Shown: positions 48,859 to 61,412 of the stretch, piece after piece
Layout of the letters: each line of letters opens with the position of its first letter
Position numbering within the stretch: position 1 is the stretch's first letter
From: Bos javanicus
Lineage: Eukaryota > Chordata > Mammalia > Artiodactyla > Bovidae
Assembly (NCBI RefSeq): GCF_032452875.1
Contig: NC_083885.1
Location: forward strand, 61,512,425-61,576,424
Length of the DNA: 64,000 nt
Direction of reading: 5' to 3'
The notes under the pieces: model-generated
Database searches by the model: none
What the model was told of the DNA's origin: nothing
What the model saw: the letters and a program-made list of their open reading frames with translations, nothing else
Translations under genes and position numbers: made by a program

Positions 48859-49089
48859 AGATAAAAATCTTAGAACCATAGGATCCAGCAATTCTACCTC
48901 TGGGGATATACCCAGAAGAATTGAAATCATATCCTGGAAGAGATATTTGTATACTCATGTTCATACCAGCTTTATTCATAATATTTAAATCATTAATGCA
49001 ACCCGAGTATCCATTGATCAAAGAACAGGTAAACCAAACATGGTATATACTAATAACAAAGTATTATTCAGCACTTACAAAGAAAGGAA

Positions 49090-50025
49090 GGGACTTCCGT
49101 GGTGGTCTAGTGGTTAAGAATCTTCCTTGCAATGCGGCGTATTAAGAGGGTAACGGGCAGGAAGGCCAGCGGTCTCCAAAGGAGGAAATAGGCTGCAAGT
49201 GTCAGACATTTTTATCTCTCTTAAGTGGCAGGAGGAAACAAACGCGATATTTTTTCCCCTTCTCTATACAAATTTAAAAGGAGGTTTCTCTTAAAATACT
49301 GTGTTGCCATAATGACACCTGGTTTCACCTGAAGTTAACTATTCTCAAACCTTGAGTTAACCAATGCATTTCTCTTATGGAAATGTTTGTCTTAAGCTAT
49401 TTAATGTACTGTGCATTTACCCCAGACTCTGTCTTCAAGTCGGTTCCGCTTAATGGCTCAGAACCCACTTGACAAACCAGTGTGTCATACTCAGATATTG
49501 TTTCCCTAATCTATGTAAATGAAACTATTTGTATGGTAATCGGCTCTTCTACAAGATTCAAGTCAATCATTTTATGGCCCAGGATGAATCATCTGGTGCC
49601 AAGATTATCCTAAAATGCACCTTATGGATGAGGGGTCTGGTGCCATTCTGAGTTTTAAGACATTCCTTTCTTTCATTAACAGACTGCGAGTGACTATGTA
49701 ACATCCAGCTAAAGACTAGCAGGGGGGTAATCTTTCTGCCCCCTTCTGATGCCTATGTCAGAAGCTTTCTCTATCTCCTTTATACTTTAATAAAACTATT
49801 ACACAAAAGCTCTGAGCGATCAAGCCTGGTCTCTGGCCCCAGATTGAATTCTTCTCCTCTGGAGACCAAGAATCCTGGCATCTTTTCATTCAGCAATAAC
49901 CTTTCACTATGTGGGTTCAATCCCTAGTCAGGGAACTAAGATCCCACATGCCCCAGAGCAAGTCTGAGAGTGCAACTAAATGAAGCTTGCCAGCTGCAAC
50001 AAAGACTCAGCACAGTCAAAATTTA
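49090..50025 (+). mobile_element. Split SINE with sense LTR (unit 2)
   Basis: SINE head to 49142, LTR 49143-49906, SINE body from 49907. Same nested arrangement as unit 1, without the L1 tail. Confidence 0.8.
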
Positions 50026-50185
50026 AAAAAAAAATAATAATTTTTTTAAGGGAATATAACATAGGCTACAATGCAAATGACCTAGTGGACATTGTGGTAA
50101 GTAAAAGAAGTGTGACAAGAAATAACAAATGCTATATGATTCCATTCACATGAAGTAAGTGGTCATATTCATAGAGACAGAAAGT

Positions 50186-51060
50186 AGAGTGGTGATTGAC
50201 AGGAACTGGGAAAGAAGAAAGGGGACATTTTCTTGAATCAGTAGAGTTTCAGTTTTGCCAGATGAAAAAAGTCCTGGAGCTTGGTTACACAAAATGTGAA
50301 TGAACTTCACATGGCCAAAATGCACACTTACTGCTGCTACTGCTAAGTCACTTCAGTCGTGTCCGATTCTGTGCGACCCTACAGACAGCAGCCCACCAGG
50401 CTCCCCCATCCCTGGGATTCTCCAGGCAAGAATACTGGAATGGGTTTCCATTTCCTTCTCCAATGCATGAAAGTGAAAAGTGAAAGTAGTCCCTCAGCCG
50501 TGTCCGGGATTGGATATTTCCGTGTCCGACTCTTAGCAACCCCATGGACTGTAGCCCACCAGGCTCCTCCATCCATAGGATTTTCCAGGCAAGAGTACTG
50601 GAGTGGGGTGCCAATGTACACTTAAAGATGGCTAAAATGGTAAATGTAATGCAGTATGTATTTTAAGAAGAAATACATATTTATAGAAGAAGTTCAGAAC
50701 TTCCCCCAAGGGTAACCACAGAAGAGTCAAGAGCTGATAGCAACACTGCAGATGCTTCCTGCACACCCAGCCCATCCCCAGGGGTTCAGGACTGTCTTCT
50801 GTGCTCAGGACTCCCTGCTTCAGTTCTTGGAGATGTCTCAGCTCCAGCCCTGCACGGCTTAACCTCAGCCTCCCTGACTGACCCAGTGCTCCAGGCTCTG
50901 CTCCAAGGATCCAGTAAGACTCGGGTCACCCTCTCCTGTAGGAGACTGGGCGCTGAGTTCATATCCTCCCAAAGAGACCTCCGCAACTCCAGAGTGCAGT
51001 GGGGTCAACCTGGCTCCAGCCTCAGGGTGGAGAGACCTGTTTTATAGTTGAAAGGAGAAG
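50186..51060 (+). repeat. Orphan copy of the gene 5' flank (no gene follows)
   Basis: Diverged version of 6310-7060, 30840-31650 and 57840-58610, including the block with the gtaaga donor at 50914. Interrupted by the SINE at 50332-50617. Downstream there is L1 and an unclassified island instead of an exon. Confidence 0.65.
50332..50617 (+). mobile_element. Dimeric Bov-tA SINE
   Basis: ctgctgctactgctaagtca head, two monomers joined at ccttctccaatgcatgaaag, second monomer ending gtactggagtggggtgcca; flanked by cacactta/tacactta. Confidence 0.85.
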
Positions 51061-51184
51061 GAGATGAGAACTGTTGTGTTTGTGAGAGAAGGGGTGGGGA
51101 TGGGAGTTTGGATCAAGTCTGGAGGTTGGGAGACTCTTTTTAGACTGATGTTCAAACAATATGAAAGAATACCTTTAGGATAGG

Positions 51185-51337
51185 GGGAAGAGGAAATTAG
51201 GGAGTTTGGGATGGACATGCACACACTGCTATACTTAAAATGGATAACCAACAAGGACATACTGTGGACACAGGGAACTCTGCTCAATGTTTTGTCGCAG
51301 ATGGGATGTGAGGGCAGTTTGGGAGAGAATGGATACA

Positions 51338-51382
<45 letters not shown>

Positions 51383-51425
51383 TTGGTTGAGTCCTTTTGC
51401 AGTCTACCTGAAACTATCACATTAT
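51185..51425 (+). mobile_element. Old L1 3' end with expanded GT run
   Basis: gggagtttgggatggacatg ... aactctgctcaatgttttg is an L1 3' UTR; the simple repeat lies in its tail. Confidence 0.6.
51340..51379. repeat. (GT)n microsatellite
   Basis: About 18 consecutive GT units, interrupted only at the edges by TA. Likely polymorphic. Confidence 0.95.
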
Positions 51426-51497
51426 TTTTTTATAAACTTTTTATAAATTTTATATAACTTTTTAATATAAATTTTATATAAACTTTTTATAAATCTT
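51420..51497. repeat. AT-rich short tandem repeat
   Basis: Repeated ataaactttttataaattt-like units. Confidence 0.8.
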
Positions 51498-51501
51498 CCT
51501 G

Positions 51502-51693
51502 GGTGCAGATCCCCAGGCAGGCTGAGGCGTGACAGCCTCCCAAGAACTGGGTCCCTAGGAAGGTTGAAGGAGGTCGACCTCCTGGGACCCCTGGACTGGC
51601 AGGTCTCTGAGCAGGTTGACGTATGACAGCTTTCCAGGACAAGATTCCTAGGCAGATCGAGGCAGGTCCACCTCCTGGGACCCCCAGACTGGA
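51502..51693. repeat. Two-copy imperfect tandem repeat of about 95 bp
   Basis: Two blocks each run gacagc..tcc ... cctagg ... gaggtc/caggtc ... cacctcctgggaccc ... gactgg. Not recognised as a known family. Confidence 0.6.
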
Positions 51694-52536
51694 ATTGGAT
51701 GCCCGCAAGGCCTCCAGCAATGAACAGTGCTGGGTAGGATTAAGGGGTTGTAATCTTAACCCATTGATGGCTTGTCCACCATGGATCGGAATATACACCA
51801 TGATGTTAAGCAATCCAAGCCAGTGCCCTGAGACTGGGAACCTGGTGAAACAGCCATAAGCCTTATCCTTTTATTGCTGATTTCCTCCCCTAGCCCTCCC
51901 TAAGAGCAGATTAGAGTGTCTCCAGTGGTAAACATTTCATTGTCATAGACTCACTTTATGTAATAGCAAAAGTAATGACAAAGGAGTGGGTTATCTTGTC
52001 CTGTTAGTGGCATTAAGAGTATTTTAGGGGGCAGAATCCTGGTTGTAGGAGTTAGTAAGTGGCTTAAGAACAAATTGATAAGAGGCAATAGACCAGATGT
52101 TCCATAAAAGTGGAGTGGAGATTTGATCTGGGGGTATGTTTGTAAGGAGAAGGGTGGCAAGCATTTGTGCCCAAAATGGCCTGCAGTGCTAACTCCCAAA
52201 GAGGCAAACATTATCCCTGGAAGCCCAATTGCTCTTGAGGGATGCAACCAACAGATGGACATCTAACAGGCATTGTGTGCCTGTCACCTGCCCTAACAGC
52301 TTCCCTGAGAGATGCTCTGGTTGGATATGTTGTAGGAAACATGGAAGATGAAGACCAGAACATCTAGAGGGATTGGATATTATACACTATTTCCCTCCCA
52401 AGGGACAGCTATTTTCCAGTTGTCACTCCAGAATGTTGTAGAGGCAAAATTTTGGACCTAGATGGGGCTCAGGAAAAGAGCGTGAAACAGGAGGAAAGGG
52501 GGCAAGGCCCAACTTTTGAAAGAATGATATAGTGCA
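51694..52536. other. Unclassified island, possibly old ERV
   Basis: No gene or repeat recognised. The longest frame (51487-51813, minus, 108 codons) covers the tandem repeat and has no known domain. Not shared with the duplicated units. Confidence 0.4.
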
Positions 52537-53743
52537 GTGCAGTTCAGTTCAGTCACTCAGTCGTGTCTGACTCTTTGCGACCCCACGGACTGCAGCACGC
52601 CAGGCCTTCCTGTTCAACACCAACTCCCAGGGTTTACTCAAACTCATGTCCATTGAGTCAGTGATGCCATCCAACCATCTCATCCTCTGTCATCCCGTTC
52701 TCCTGCCTTCAATTTTTCCAGCAGCAGGGTCTTTTCAAATGAGTCAGTTCTTCACATCACGTGGCCAAAGGATTGGAGTTTCAACATCAGTTCCTCCAAC
52801 GAATATTCAGGACTGACTTCCTGTAGGATGGACTGGTTGGATCTTCTTGCAGTCCAAAGGACTCTCAAGAGTCTTCTCCAACAATTCTTTGACACTAAGC
52901 TTTCTTTATAGTCCAAATCTGACATCCATACATGACTATTGGAAAAACCATAGCTTTGACTAGATGGACCTTTGCTGGCAAAATAATGTCTCTGCTTTTT
53001 AATATGCTTTTCTTCCAAGGAGCAAGCGTCCTTTGATTTCACGGCTGCAATCATCATCTGCAGTGATTTTGGAGCCCCCCAAAAATAGTCTGCCACTGTT
53101 TCCACTGTTTCCCCATCGATTTGCCATGAAGTGATGGGACCAGATGCCATGATCTTAGTTTTCTAATGTTGACTTTTAAACCAACTTTTTCCCTCTCCTC
53201 TTTCACTTTCATCAAGACGCTCTTTAGTTCTTTTTCACTTTCTGCCATAAGGGTGGTGTCATCTGCGTATCTGAGGTTATTGATATTTCTCCCAACAATC
53301 TTGATTTCAGCTTGTGCTTCATCCAGCTCCCCATTTCTCATGATGTACACTGCATATAAGTTAAATAAGCAGGGTGACAATATACAGCCTTGACGTACTC
53401 CTTTCCTGATTTGGAACCAGTCTGTTGTTCCATGTCCAGTTCTAACTGTTGCTTCTTGACCTAAATACAAATTTCTCAAGAGGCATATCAGGTGGTTGGG
53501 TATTCCCAATCTTTCAGAATTTTCCACAGTTTGTTATAATCCACACAGTCAAAGGTTTTGGCATAATCAATAAAGCAGAAATAGATGTTTTTCTGGATTT
53601 CTCCTTTTTTCTTGATGATCCAATGGATGTTGGCAATTTGATCTCTGGTTCCTCTACTTTTTCTAAATCCAGCTTGAAGATCTGGAAGTTCACGGTTCAC
53701 GTATTTTTAAAGTCTGGCTGGGAGAATTTTGAGCATTACCTAG
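52537..53743 (-). mobile_element. BovB, antisense, abutting unit 3
   Basis: Tail at 52537 (gttcagttcagtcactcagt). The minus strand encodes RT with GVRQGCILSPCLFNLYA and an intact YADDT box (about 53262-53276); a frameshift near 53060-53110 splits it. 5'-truncated where unit 3 begins. Confidence 0.85.
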
Positions 53744-54059
53744 AACCCCAATCTTAGGTAAACTATTTCAAGCACAACTTTTAGAAATGGAAAGATGATG
53801 ACCTGCCCAATACTTTGTAAGCAGTGGCATCGATGGAGAGAGGAGCTGAAGGATGGGAGGAAAAAGCAGTGGGAAAAATGTGCTGAGGAATCCCCTTCAT
53901 AACCTGCCAGCTAATCTGCTAAATACCTGACCTGTGCTCACAGTTTTCATTGACCTGATCCTTGGCACAAATAAGCGTAAGGACAGAAGAATCCCCACCG
54001 TCTTGGATAACAGCTTCTGGGGCTCAGTAGATAGTGGAGCCTTTGGACACACTGAGGTA

Positions 54060-54456
54060 TAGCCCCTGCCAGAGTACCTCAGTTGCACCCACTGCCTCTT
54101 GCCTGTTAATCGGGGGTTTGAGGAAACAAGAAACAAGAGATTGTAAAGGAATTAAGATTTTGTCAGCCATATGTCCTTCCAGCCATAGCAGTGAGGACCT
54201 CTTACCTTAACCGGAGGTCTTCTAGAATCTGAGACTGAGCCACATGAGCTTTCTGCCTAGTTTCTTTCAGCAGTCCTGGTTTCCAGCATGCTTGGCTTCC
54301 TGTCACTTCCCCTGTGCTGGATTTTCTTCCTGTCACTGTCAACTTTCACTGTGGGAGCTTTCACCAACTTGGGCTTCTGCTGTGGTTGCCTCTGCTCCAC
54401 GGGGGCCAAGCTGAGGTTGTTTCAGCCAGGTTAAACCTCAGTCACGGCACCATATA
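54060..54456 (-). mobile_element. ERV leader with tRNA-His-like primer site (unit 3)
   Basis: Primer-site match on the minus strand at 54435-54452. Confidence 0.55.
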
Positions 54457-54925
54457 TGTCAAGGGAGTTTGTAATTTCCTCAGTTCTGTCTCGTCACGGC
54501 AAAAATTTGAAGCGACGGATGGACCAATGTTACAGCCCTGTGTAAATTTCCTCGGACAGACCAGTGTTACAGCACCACGTAATTTCTTCAGGCCGAACAG
54601 TGTGATAGCTCCCTGTTACAGCACAGTTTTATTTAGAAAGCAAAGGAAAATACATCCTCGAGGCATGAGGGCAGACCGACCCCAAAGACATAAAGAGAAG
54701 AGAAGCCCCTGTCTCAATTTTGGCTCCTCTTTTTATACATTTGTCTCCTCCCCTCTGAGCCTGCCCTTTGTAAATTGGGCTAGCCAGGAGGGCTGTTTGT
54801 TTTACCTTTGAGGTTCTCACTCCAGTCCTTGGACCTTCCTTTTTTTGGTTTTTACGGGCTTTCCCTCCTTTGTATTTTAGCCAGTGCCATTGTAGACTCC
54901 TTTCTCCTATTCTAACTACCTAACA
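54457..54925 (-). mobile_element. Class I ERV-like LTR, antisense (unit 3)
   Basis: Counterpart of 2571-3037 and 27726-28191. The 165-codon frame at 54314-54811 is LTR and leader read antisense, not a gene. Confidence 0.55.
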
Positions 54926-55108
54926 GTAAAGATTCTTCCAGCATGCAAGAGACCTGATTGGATCCCTGCATTGAAAAGATACCCTAGAGAAAGAATTGGA
55001 AACACACTCCAATATTATTGCCTGGAGAATCCCATGGATAGAGGAGCCTGACCAGCTACAGTCCAAGGGCTTGCAATGAGTCAGACATGACTGAGCAACT
55101 AACACACA
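54926..55108 (+). mobile_element. Bov-A2 SINE (unit 3)
   Basis: Counterpart of 3038-3222. Confidence 0.7.
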
Positions 55109-55194
55109 CAAGGAGTATAATCATATTCTATATGACTTAGGGCCCAGCCTGATGACCTGATATAATCGTCATTGTCTCTTTAAGGCCCTACCAC

Positions 55195-56256
55195 AGAAAG
55201 GTAGTTGCTGAACCGTGAAAGATGCGGGGATTCTTGGCCCCTGAGGAGAGGAATTCCACCCCACGCCAGTGACGAGGCTTGATCGCTCAGAGCTTTTGTA
55301 TGACAGAGTTTTATTAAACTATAAAAGAAATAGACAATGCTTCTGACATAGACATCAGAAAGGGGCAGAAAGAGTCTCCCCCTGCTAGTCTTTAGCAGGA
55401 AGTTATATAGCTGCTGCTGCTGCTGCTGCTGCTGCTAAGTTGCTTCAGTCGTGTCCAACTCATAGCGACCCCACGGACTGCAGCCCACCAGGCTCACCCG
55501 TCCCTGGGATTCTCCAGGCAAGAACACTGGAGTGGGTTTCCATTTCCTTCTCCAATGCATGAAAGTGAAAAGTAAAAGTGAAGTTGCTCAGTCGTGTCCA
55601 ACTCATAGAGACCCCAAGGACTGCAGCCTACCAGGCTCCTCCGTCCATGGGATTTTGCAGGCAAGAGTATTGGTACTAGCAGGTTGCTAATTAGAGAGAG
55701 GAAATGTCTCAAAACTCAGACAGTGGTACCAGTCCCCTCATCCACAAAATGCATTTTGAGATAACACTGGCACAATGTGAGTTACCCTGGGCCATAAAAT
55801 GATTGACATGAATCTTGAAGAAAGGAAGGTTTCCAATCAAATATATACTTTCCTTAACATAGGAGAATATTGTATGAGTAAAACATACTGGTTTGCTGAA
55901 CCATTATCAATTCTGAGTCTTAGCTGGAACTGACTTGAAGAAAGACAGAATTTAAGGTAAATACATAGTTCATTAACATACATAAGAAAAACACATTAGT
56001 TAGCTCAAGGTTTGAGAAAAGATAAGTTCAGGTGGAACCAGGTGTTGTCATGGCAACACAGAATTAAAAGAAACCTTCTTTAAAACCTTTAAAAGAAGTC
56101 TTCTTTTAAATTTGTATAGAGAAGGGGGAAAAAATCTGACACTTGTAGTTTGTTTCCTCCTGCCACTTAAGAGAGAGATTAAAAAATGTCTGACACTTTC
56201 AGCCTATTTCCTTCATTTGGAGACCCCTGGCCTTCCTGCCTGTTACCCTCTCACCA
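55195..56256 (-). mobile_element. LTR (second family), antisense, unit 3, with SINE
   Basis: Counterpart of 3792-4715. A dimeric Bov-tA SINE with a (CTG)7-like head occupies about 55411-55674, at the site used by the shorter SINE in unit 1. Confidence 0.7.
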
Positions 56257-56584
56257 CCAAATAGTCATATTCCAAGGTCCTAGGGTTTAGTACTTCAGTA
56301 AATGAATTTGAAAGTGGGGAGATACATTCAGTCCCATCACACTTCTGACTACCGTTTGCTTTGTAGCACCTAAAACAGTGTCTGGAATACAATAAGTACT
56401 CAGGCATATTTCATGAGCTGCATAACAAAAGAATCACACATACATGTAATAATTTACATGACCCAAGATGGAGAACTTTTTATTTACCAAAAATTATTAA
56501 AGGGAGACAACAGTATTTGATTGGGAAAAATAATATTGTTAAACTACTTGGAGTGGAAAATTAGATTTTAAAGCCATGTCTATG

Positions 56585-56943
56585 ATTGAGCTTCCCTGGT
56601 GGCTCAACAGTAAAGAATCTGCCTGTCAATGCAAGAAATGTGGGTTTGACCCCTGGTTGGGAAGATCTCCTGGAGGGGGAAATGGCAACCCATTCCAATA
56701 TTATTGTCTGGAGAATCCCATGGACATTGGAGCCTGGTGGGCTACAGTCCATGGGGTTGTGAAAGAATCAGACAAGACTTAGCCACTAAGTAAAGGCAGT
56801 CTATGACTAAAGCACCTGCAGTGATAAGCCCATACAATGCAGCTACAGAGTGCACGACAGCTAGAGAGCAGCCCCACTCACTGCAGCTGGAGAAAGACAG
56901 TGCACAGCAACAAAGTCCTAGTGCAACCAAAAACAAATCAATC
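56585..56943 (+). mobile_element. Bov-A2 plus ART2A-like SINE pair (unit 3)
   Basis: Counterpart of 5047-5400. Confidence 0.6.
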
Positions 56944-57479
56944 AATTACTGGGAGGGAGGAGGGTTGTGAGCTGGGTCCCCTAGTTTTACATTCTTTCTA
57001 CTTCAGTGTTCTTGCTGATCAATGAATTCCACTGTCCAGGAAAATAATCAAGAAACACAAGAGAAATGGGAAAGTTTTATTTGACCCAAACTGAGGGCTA
57101 TAGCTTGGGGGCACCCTCTCAGATAGCTCTGGGGAACTGCTCCATTGAAGCACAATCTTATACCTCATCCAAACGAAGCACATACATCAACATGACAGGG
57201 TGTATTCCTTAAAGTTTCAAAAGAAACAGACTTAGTACATAGACAGTGAGATAGTAGGACCCTGGTGTCTGGAAAGGGAACTTTTATCTTCCAGGGAGTG
57301 TTAACATGGATGTGAGGAGAAGGGTTATTCATTCTCATCTTCAAAACAGATATTCTTTACCTCAAGGTTAAAGGTGTGCTGTGAGAGTTGGATAGACTGT
57401 CTTAGTTCACACAATGCAGCCTGAACCATGGATAAACTAAAATGACTTCCCCATTTGTCAATATGGGAACATCTTCTCC

Positions 57480-58186
57480 ATCACAAGATATAAAAATGTT
57501 AGAACCTTATGATGCAGAAATTCTACCTTTGAGGCTATACCCAGAAGAATTGAAAGCACACTCTGGAAGAGATATTTCTACATCATTGTTCATAGCAGGA
57601 TTTTTCACAATAATAAAACATGAAAGCAACCCAAGTACCCACTGATCAAAGAATCACTAAGTCCACGTGGTATGTGCATATACTAGAGTATTATTCAGCA
57701 TTAAAAAGGAGAAGAATATAACCCATGCTACAACATAGAGGAATCTAGTACACATTCTACTAAGCAAAATAAGCCTGACAGGAAGGGATAAATAATGTTT
57801 GATTCCACTGAAATGAGGCACCTGGAGTGCTCAGATTTAGAGAAAGTAGAACGATTGCCAGGAACTCAAAAAGGAGAAAGGCAGGATTCTTGTGAATGGT
57901 ACAGAGTTGATATTTTGCAAGGCGAAAAAAGTTCTGGAGTTTGGTTGCAAAAAATGCAAACGTATTTAATTATACTGAAATGGACACTTGAAACTGAAGG
58001 TGAAGTCACTCAGTTATGTCCAACTCTTTGTAACCCCATGGACTGTAGCCTACCAGGCTCCTCCATCCAGGCAAGAGTACTGGAGTGGGTTGCCATTTTC
58101 TTCTAAGGGGATTTTCCTAGATATTGAACTTGGGTCTCCCGCATTGTAGTCAGACATTTTACCCAGTGACCACCAGCGAAGTCCTC
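57480..58186 (+). mobile_element. Old L1 fragment (57480-57840) and Bov-tA SINE (57988-58186), unit 3
   Basis: Counterparts of 5930-6310 and 6446-6640. Confidence 0.6.
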
Positions 58187-58399
58187 TTGGACACTTAAAG
58201 ATGGTTAAAATGGTCAATTTCATGTTATGAGTAATAAAATAAAATTAAAAAAAAAAAAAACCTCTCAGAATCACTCCCTGAGAGTAACCACAGGAGGGTC
58301 AAGGCTGATAGCTACATGGCAGAGGCTACCTGCACACCCAGCCTCATCTCCACCCTAACAATGCAGGGGCAAGGGCCATCTTCTGTGCTCAGGACTCCC

Positions 58400-58497
58400 T
58401 ACTTTGGTCTTTGGAGATGTCTCAGCTCCAGTCCTGCATGACTTAACCTCAGCCTCTTTGCCTGATCCAGTGCTCCAGGCTCTGCTCCAAGGATTCA
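58400..58497 (+). promoter_or_regulatory. Candidate non-coding first exon, copy C
   Basis: Counterpart of 6840-6942 before copy C; the donor gtaagt at 58498 is preserved although neighbouring bases have changed. Confidence 0.3.
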
Positions 58498-59394
58498 GTA
58501 AGTCTTGGGTCACCATCTTCTGTAGGAGAGTTGGTACTGAGTTCACATACTCCAAAGAGACCTCTGAGATCCCAGAGGTGGTAAGCCTGGCTCCAGCCTG
58601 AGGGTATAGAGACCTATTTTCCTGATGAAAACAAGAGCAGGGAGTTGTCAGGTTTATGTGGGAATTGATGATGCAGGGGGTTGGATCAGACTGTGGAGAT
58701 TCTAAGACTCATTTTCTTTTTGACTGGTGCTCAAACAACATAAAAGATTCCCCTGGAACAGGACTTATGCTGTGAGGACCACTGATGTCAGTCTCCTGTG
58801 TCATGTTGACCCTCTGATTCTGCAGGTTCCTCCTCTGTGGATGCCCCAGTGACTGTAAGGATCTTGAGCATCCATTGATTTTGGTGTCCTCAGAGGAGGG
58901 CTGTGTGTTGATTTATATTAAGCTACCATTGGTTTGTTAACCCAGCAACTTTGTGAAGTTGGCTCTATTTCTTCTTTTTGGCAGTAATTTTAAAATATGG
59001 TGGTAAATTACATATAGCTTAAAATTTGCCATCTTAACCATTTTTAACTATACAGTTCAGTGATGTTAGGTATATATTGTCGTGCAACCAATCTCTATCT
59101 CTTTTCACACCTTTTTTCTCCTCTTTTCTAAGAAGAAAACTAAAACCGGGTCTCCATTTAACAGTAACTCCCAGTTTCACCCTTCATTCGAGCCCCTGGC
59201 AAACCACCATTCTACTTTGTCTCTAAGAAGTTGACTCCTCTCAGTACTTCATGGACATGGAATCATAGCATGTTTTTTTGTGACTGGATTATGTCACTGA
59301 GCATAATGTCCTCAGTGTTCCTCCACACTATAGCATGCATCAGAATTTCCTGTCTCTTTTAGAGAACAGACTTGTGGACACACTAGGGGAGGGA

Positions 59395-59900
59395 GAAGGT
59401 GGGATGAATTGAGAGAGTAGCATTGAAACATATATACTACCATATGTAAAAGAGATCACCAGTAGGAATTTGCTGTGTGATGCAGGGAGCTCAACCCAGT
59501 GCTCTGTGACAACCTAGAAGGGTGGGATGGAGTAGGGGGATGAGAGAGAGCGTCAGGAGGGAGGGGACATATGCATACCTATGGCTGATTCATGTTGATG
59601 TATGGCAGAAAGCAACACAACAGTGAAAAGCAATCACCCTCCAATTAAAAATAAATTTTAAAAGATGTATTTGAAAAAAAGAATCCCCTTTCTGTTCAAG
59701 GCTGAATAATATTCCACTGCATGTATAGACCACATAGTGTTAATCCATTCCTTCATGGATGGACATCTGGTTTGCTTCCAACTTTCAGCTATTGTGAATG
59801 ATGCTGCTAAGGAACACAGGTGTACAAATATGTCTTTGAACCCTATTTTCAATTCTTTGGGGTATACACCCAACGTGGCATGACTAGATCATGTGGAAAA
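59395..59900. mobile_element. L1 3' end pair, unit 3
   Basis: Counterpart of 7828-8345. Confidence 0.7.
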
Positions 59901-60349
59901 TGTATTTTTCATTTTTGAGGAAGCACCATACTGCATCCACAGCTGCTGCCTCATTTTACATTCCTACTCACAGTGCAGAAGGTTCAGCAGTAACATTTGA
60001 GCAAGAACAAAACAGTCCAGAGAAGTATATGACTTGTTCTAGAGTGCCACAGTATTTGTAGTACCAAGATTCTATCCGTAGTTTCCTGGCTCTTTGAATG
60101 CTTGTATTAATCAAAATGTTAAACTTGGACTTTGGAATATCAGGGGTGGAAGCCCCCCTCACAACAACTGGTGGTCGCTGGGTCAGCCTAGTATGGCAAA
60201 GCAGTGTAGTGAGGAGACATTTCATGCCCCAGAGCAGCAGGAAACAGTCCTGTCATTTCTGTTCTAGAATGAATGTTAGTCCCCCCTCCCTCCAGGCAGT
60301 TGGGAGGCCACTGTAGTTTGATGCTTTGACTGAGCTGGGCTAGAGTCTG

Positions 60350-61394
60350 TGCCTCTCCTCAAATGTCATCTCATTCCTCCCCAGAGCAGAGTTCCTATTC
60401 CATGCCACTCTGCAAACAATGAAACAGAAAGTATCCAGGTTTCAGGATCCTTGGTGAAGAAAAGTGCACAGTCTGAGCACTCTGCTCAGCAAGCCCCTAA
60501 AAGAGTCACTTCACTTGTATTAAAAAGAGGAGGGAATAATGAGTTTAATTTCCCCTGTTTTGCAGGGGAAAGGAGAACAAAGAATGAAATGTAGTTTCTT
60601 AAAAATCAGACAAGCAGGGCTGGTTGATTTTGATTCAAAAATCAGCATTCTTATCCATCCAACTTATACCAATTAAGCACCTATGGTGTGCCAGCCTCTG
60701 TGTTGGAAGCTTTTCCTTTGTAGGGGCAGAAGACTTGGCTTTCTAGATTCTTCAGCTGGGCTAACAATTCAGTTGACATAAGACAGATGAACACAGTTAG
60801 TTTAATATGTACAGGAGCCCCATAAAAATGTTTGAGGCTCAAAGACGTCAGACAGTTGAGGCTTATATGACCACCTGAGTTAAGGGAAGGGGTGGGGATC
60901 TGGGCCTTCAAATGGGAGGAAAACCATGCACAGCAGGATGAGAAGAGCAAGTGCCTGGTGAACAAATGTTTGCCCACTCCAAGCAGGTAAGTCTTTCTGA
61001 GATTAAAACGTTCTCTGTGGTAATAGCTCTCTTCCTGGCATAGGTCTCCGAATCTACATTATTTTGAACAGTTAAGGGAGAGGTAAAGAGCTTCTCCTGA
61101 GTCTAATGGGTCTTAATTAACTTTAGCTCAAAACAATTTACTGGTCAAAGGGGCACATTTGGGGAGACATAATCCACTCCGTCTCACTTCTTCTCAAGCA
61201 AACTTTCCAGTAACTTTGAGACAAATTAGAAGTCTTCTCTATGATTGTAGAAACCAAATCTCAGAGATGGAGAGCTTGCCCAGTGTGTCCTTTTACCACC
61301 TGCTCCCCATCACTTCCTTACTCCATAGAACTGGACCCCAGTGCCAAGGGCGGATGGACATTCTTAACGGCTTTATGTCTTCTTTCCTCAGCAG
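60350..61394. other. Proximal 5' flank of copy C
   Basis: Empty BovB target at 60350/60351. The candidate UTR exon ends at 60986 (donor at 60987). No coding frame recognised. Confidence 0.5.
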
Positions 61395-61412
61395 ACTGTA
61401 GCCTCCTCAACT

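Larger units (their letters stand above)
27159..50185 (+). repeat. Tandem segmental duplication unit 2
   Basis: Begins abruptly at a position equal to 585 of unit 1 and 53882 of unit 3, and is collinear with unit 1 through to 50185. Carries copy B. The sequence continues past 50185 where unit 1 was cut, so the unit 1/unit 2 junction is the derived breakpoint. Confidence 0.85.

Noticed and set aside
51235..51420. Frame with HTHTHT repeats
   Set aside because: Translation of the GT microsatellite.
54314..54811. 165-codon frame, with a similar one at 2410-2871
   Set aside because: Antisense reading of an ERV leader and LTR; no gag/pol/env similarity.
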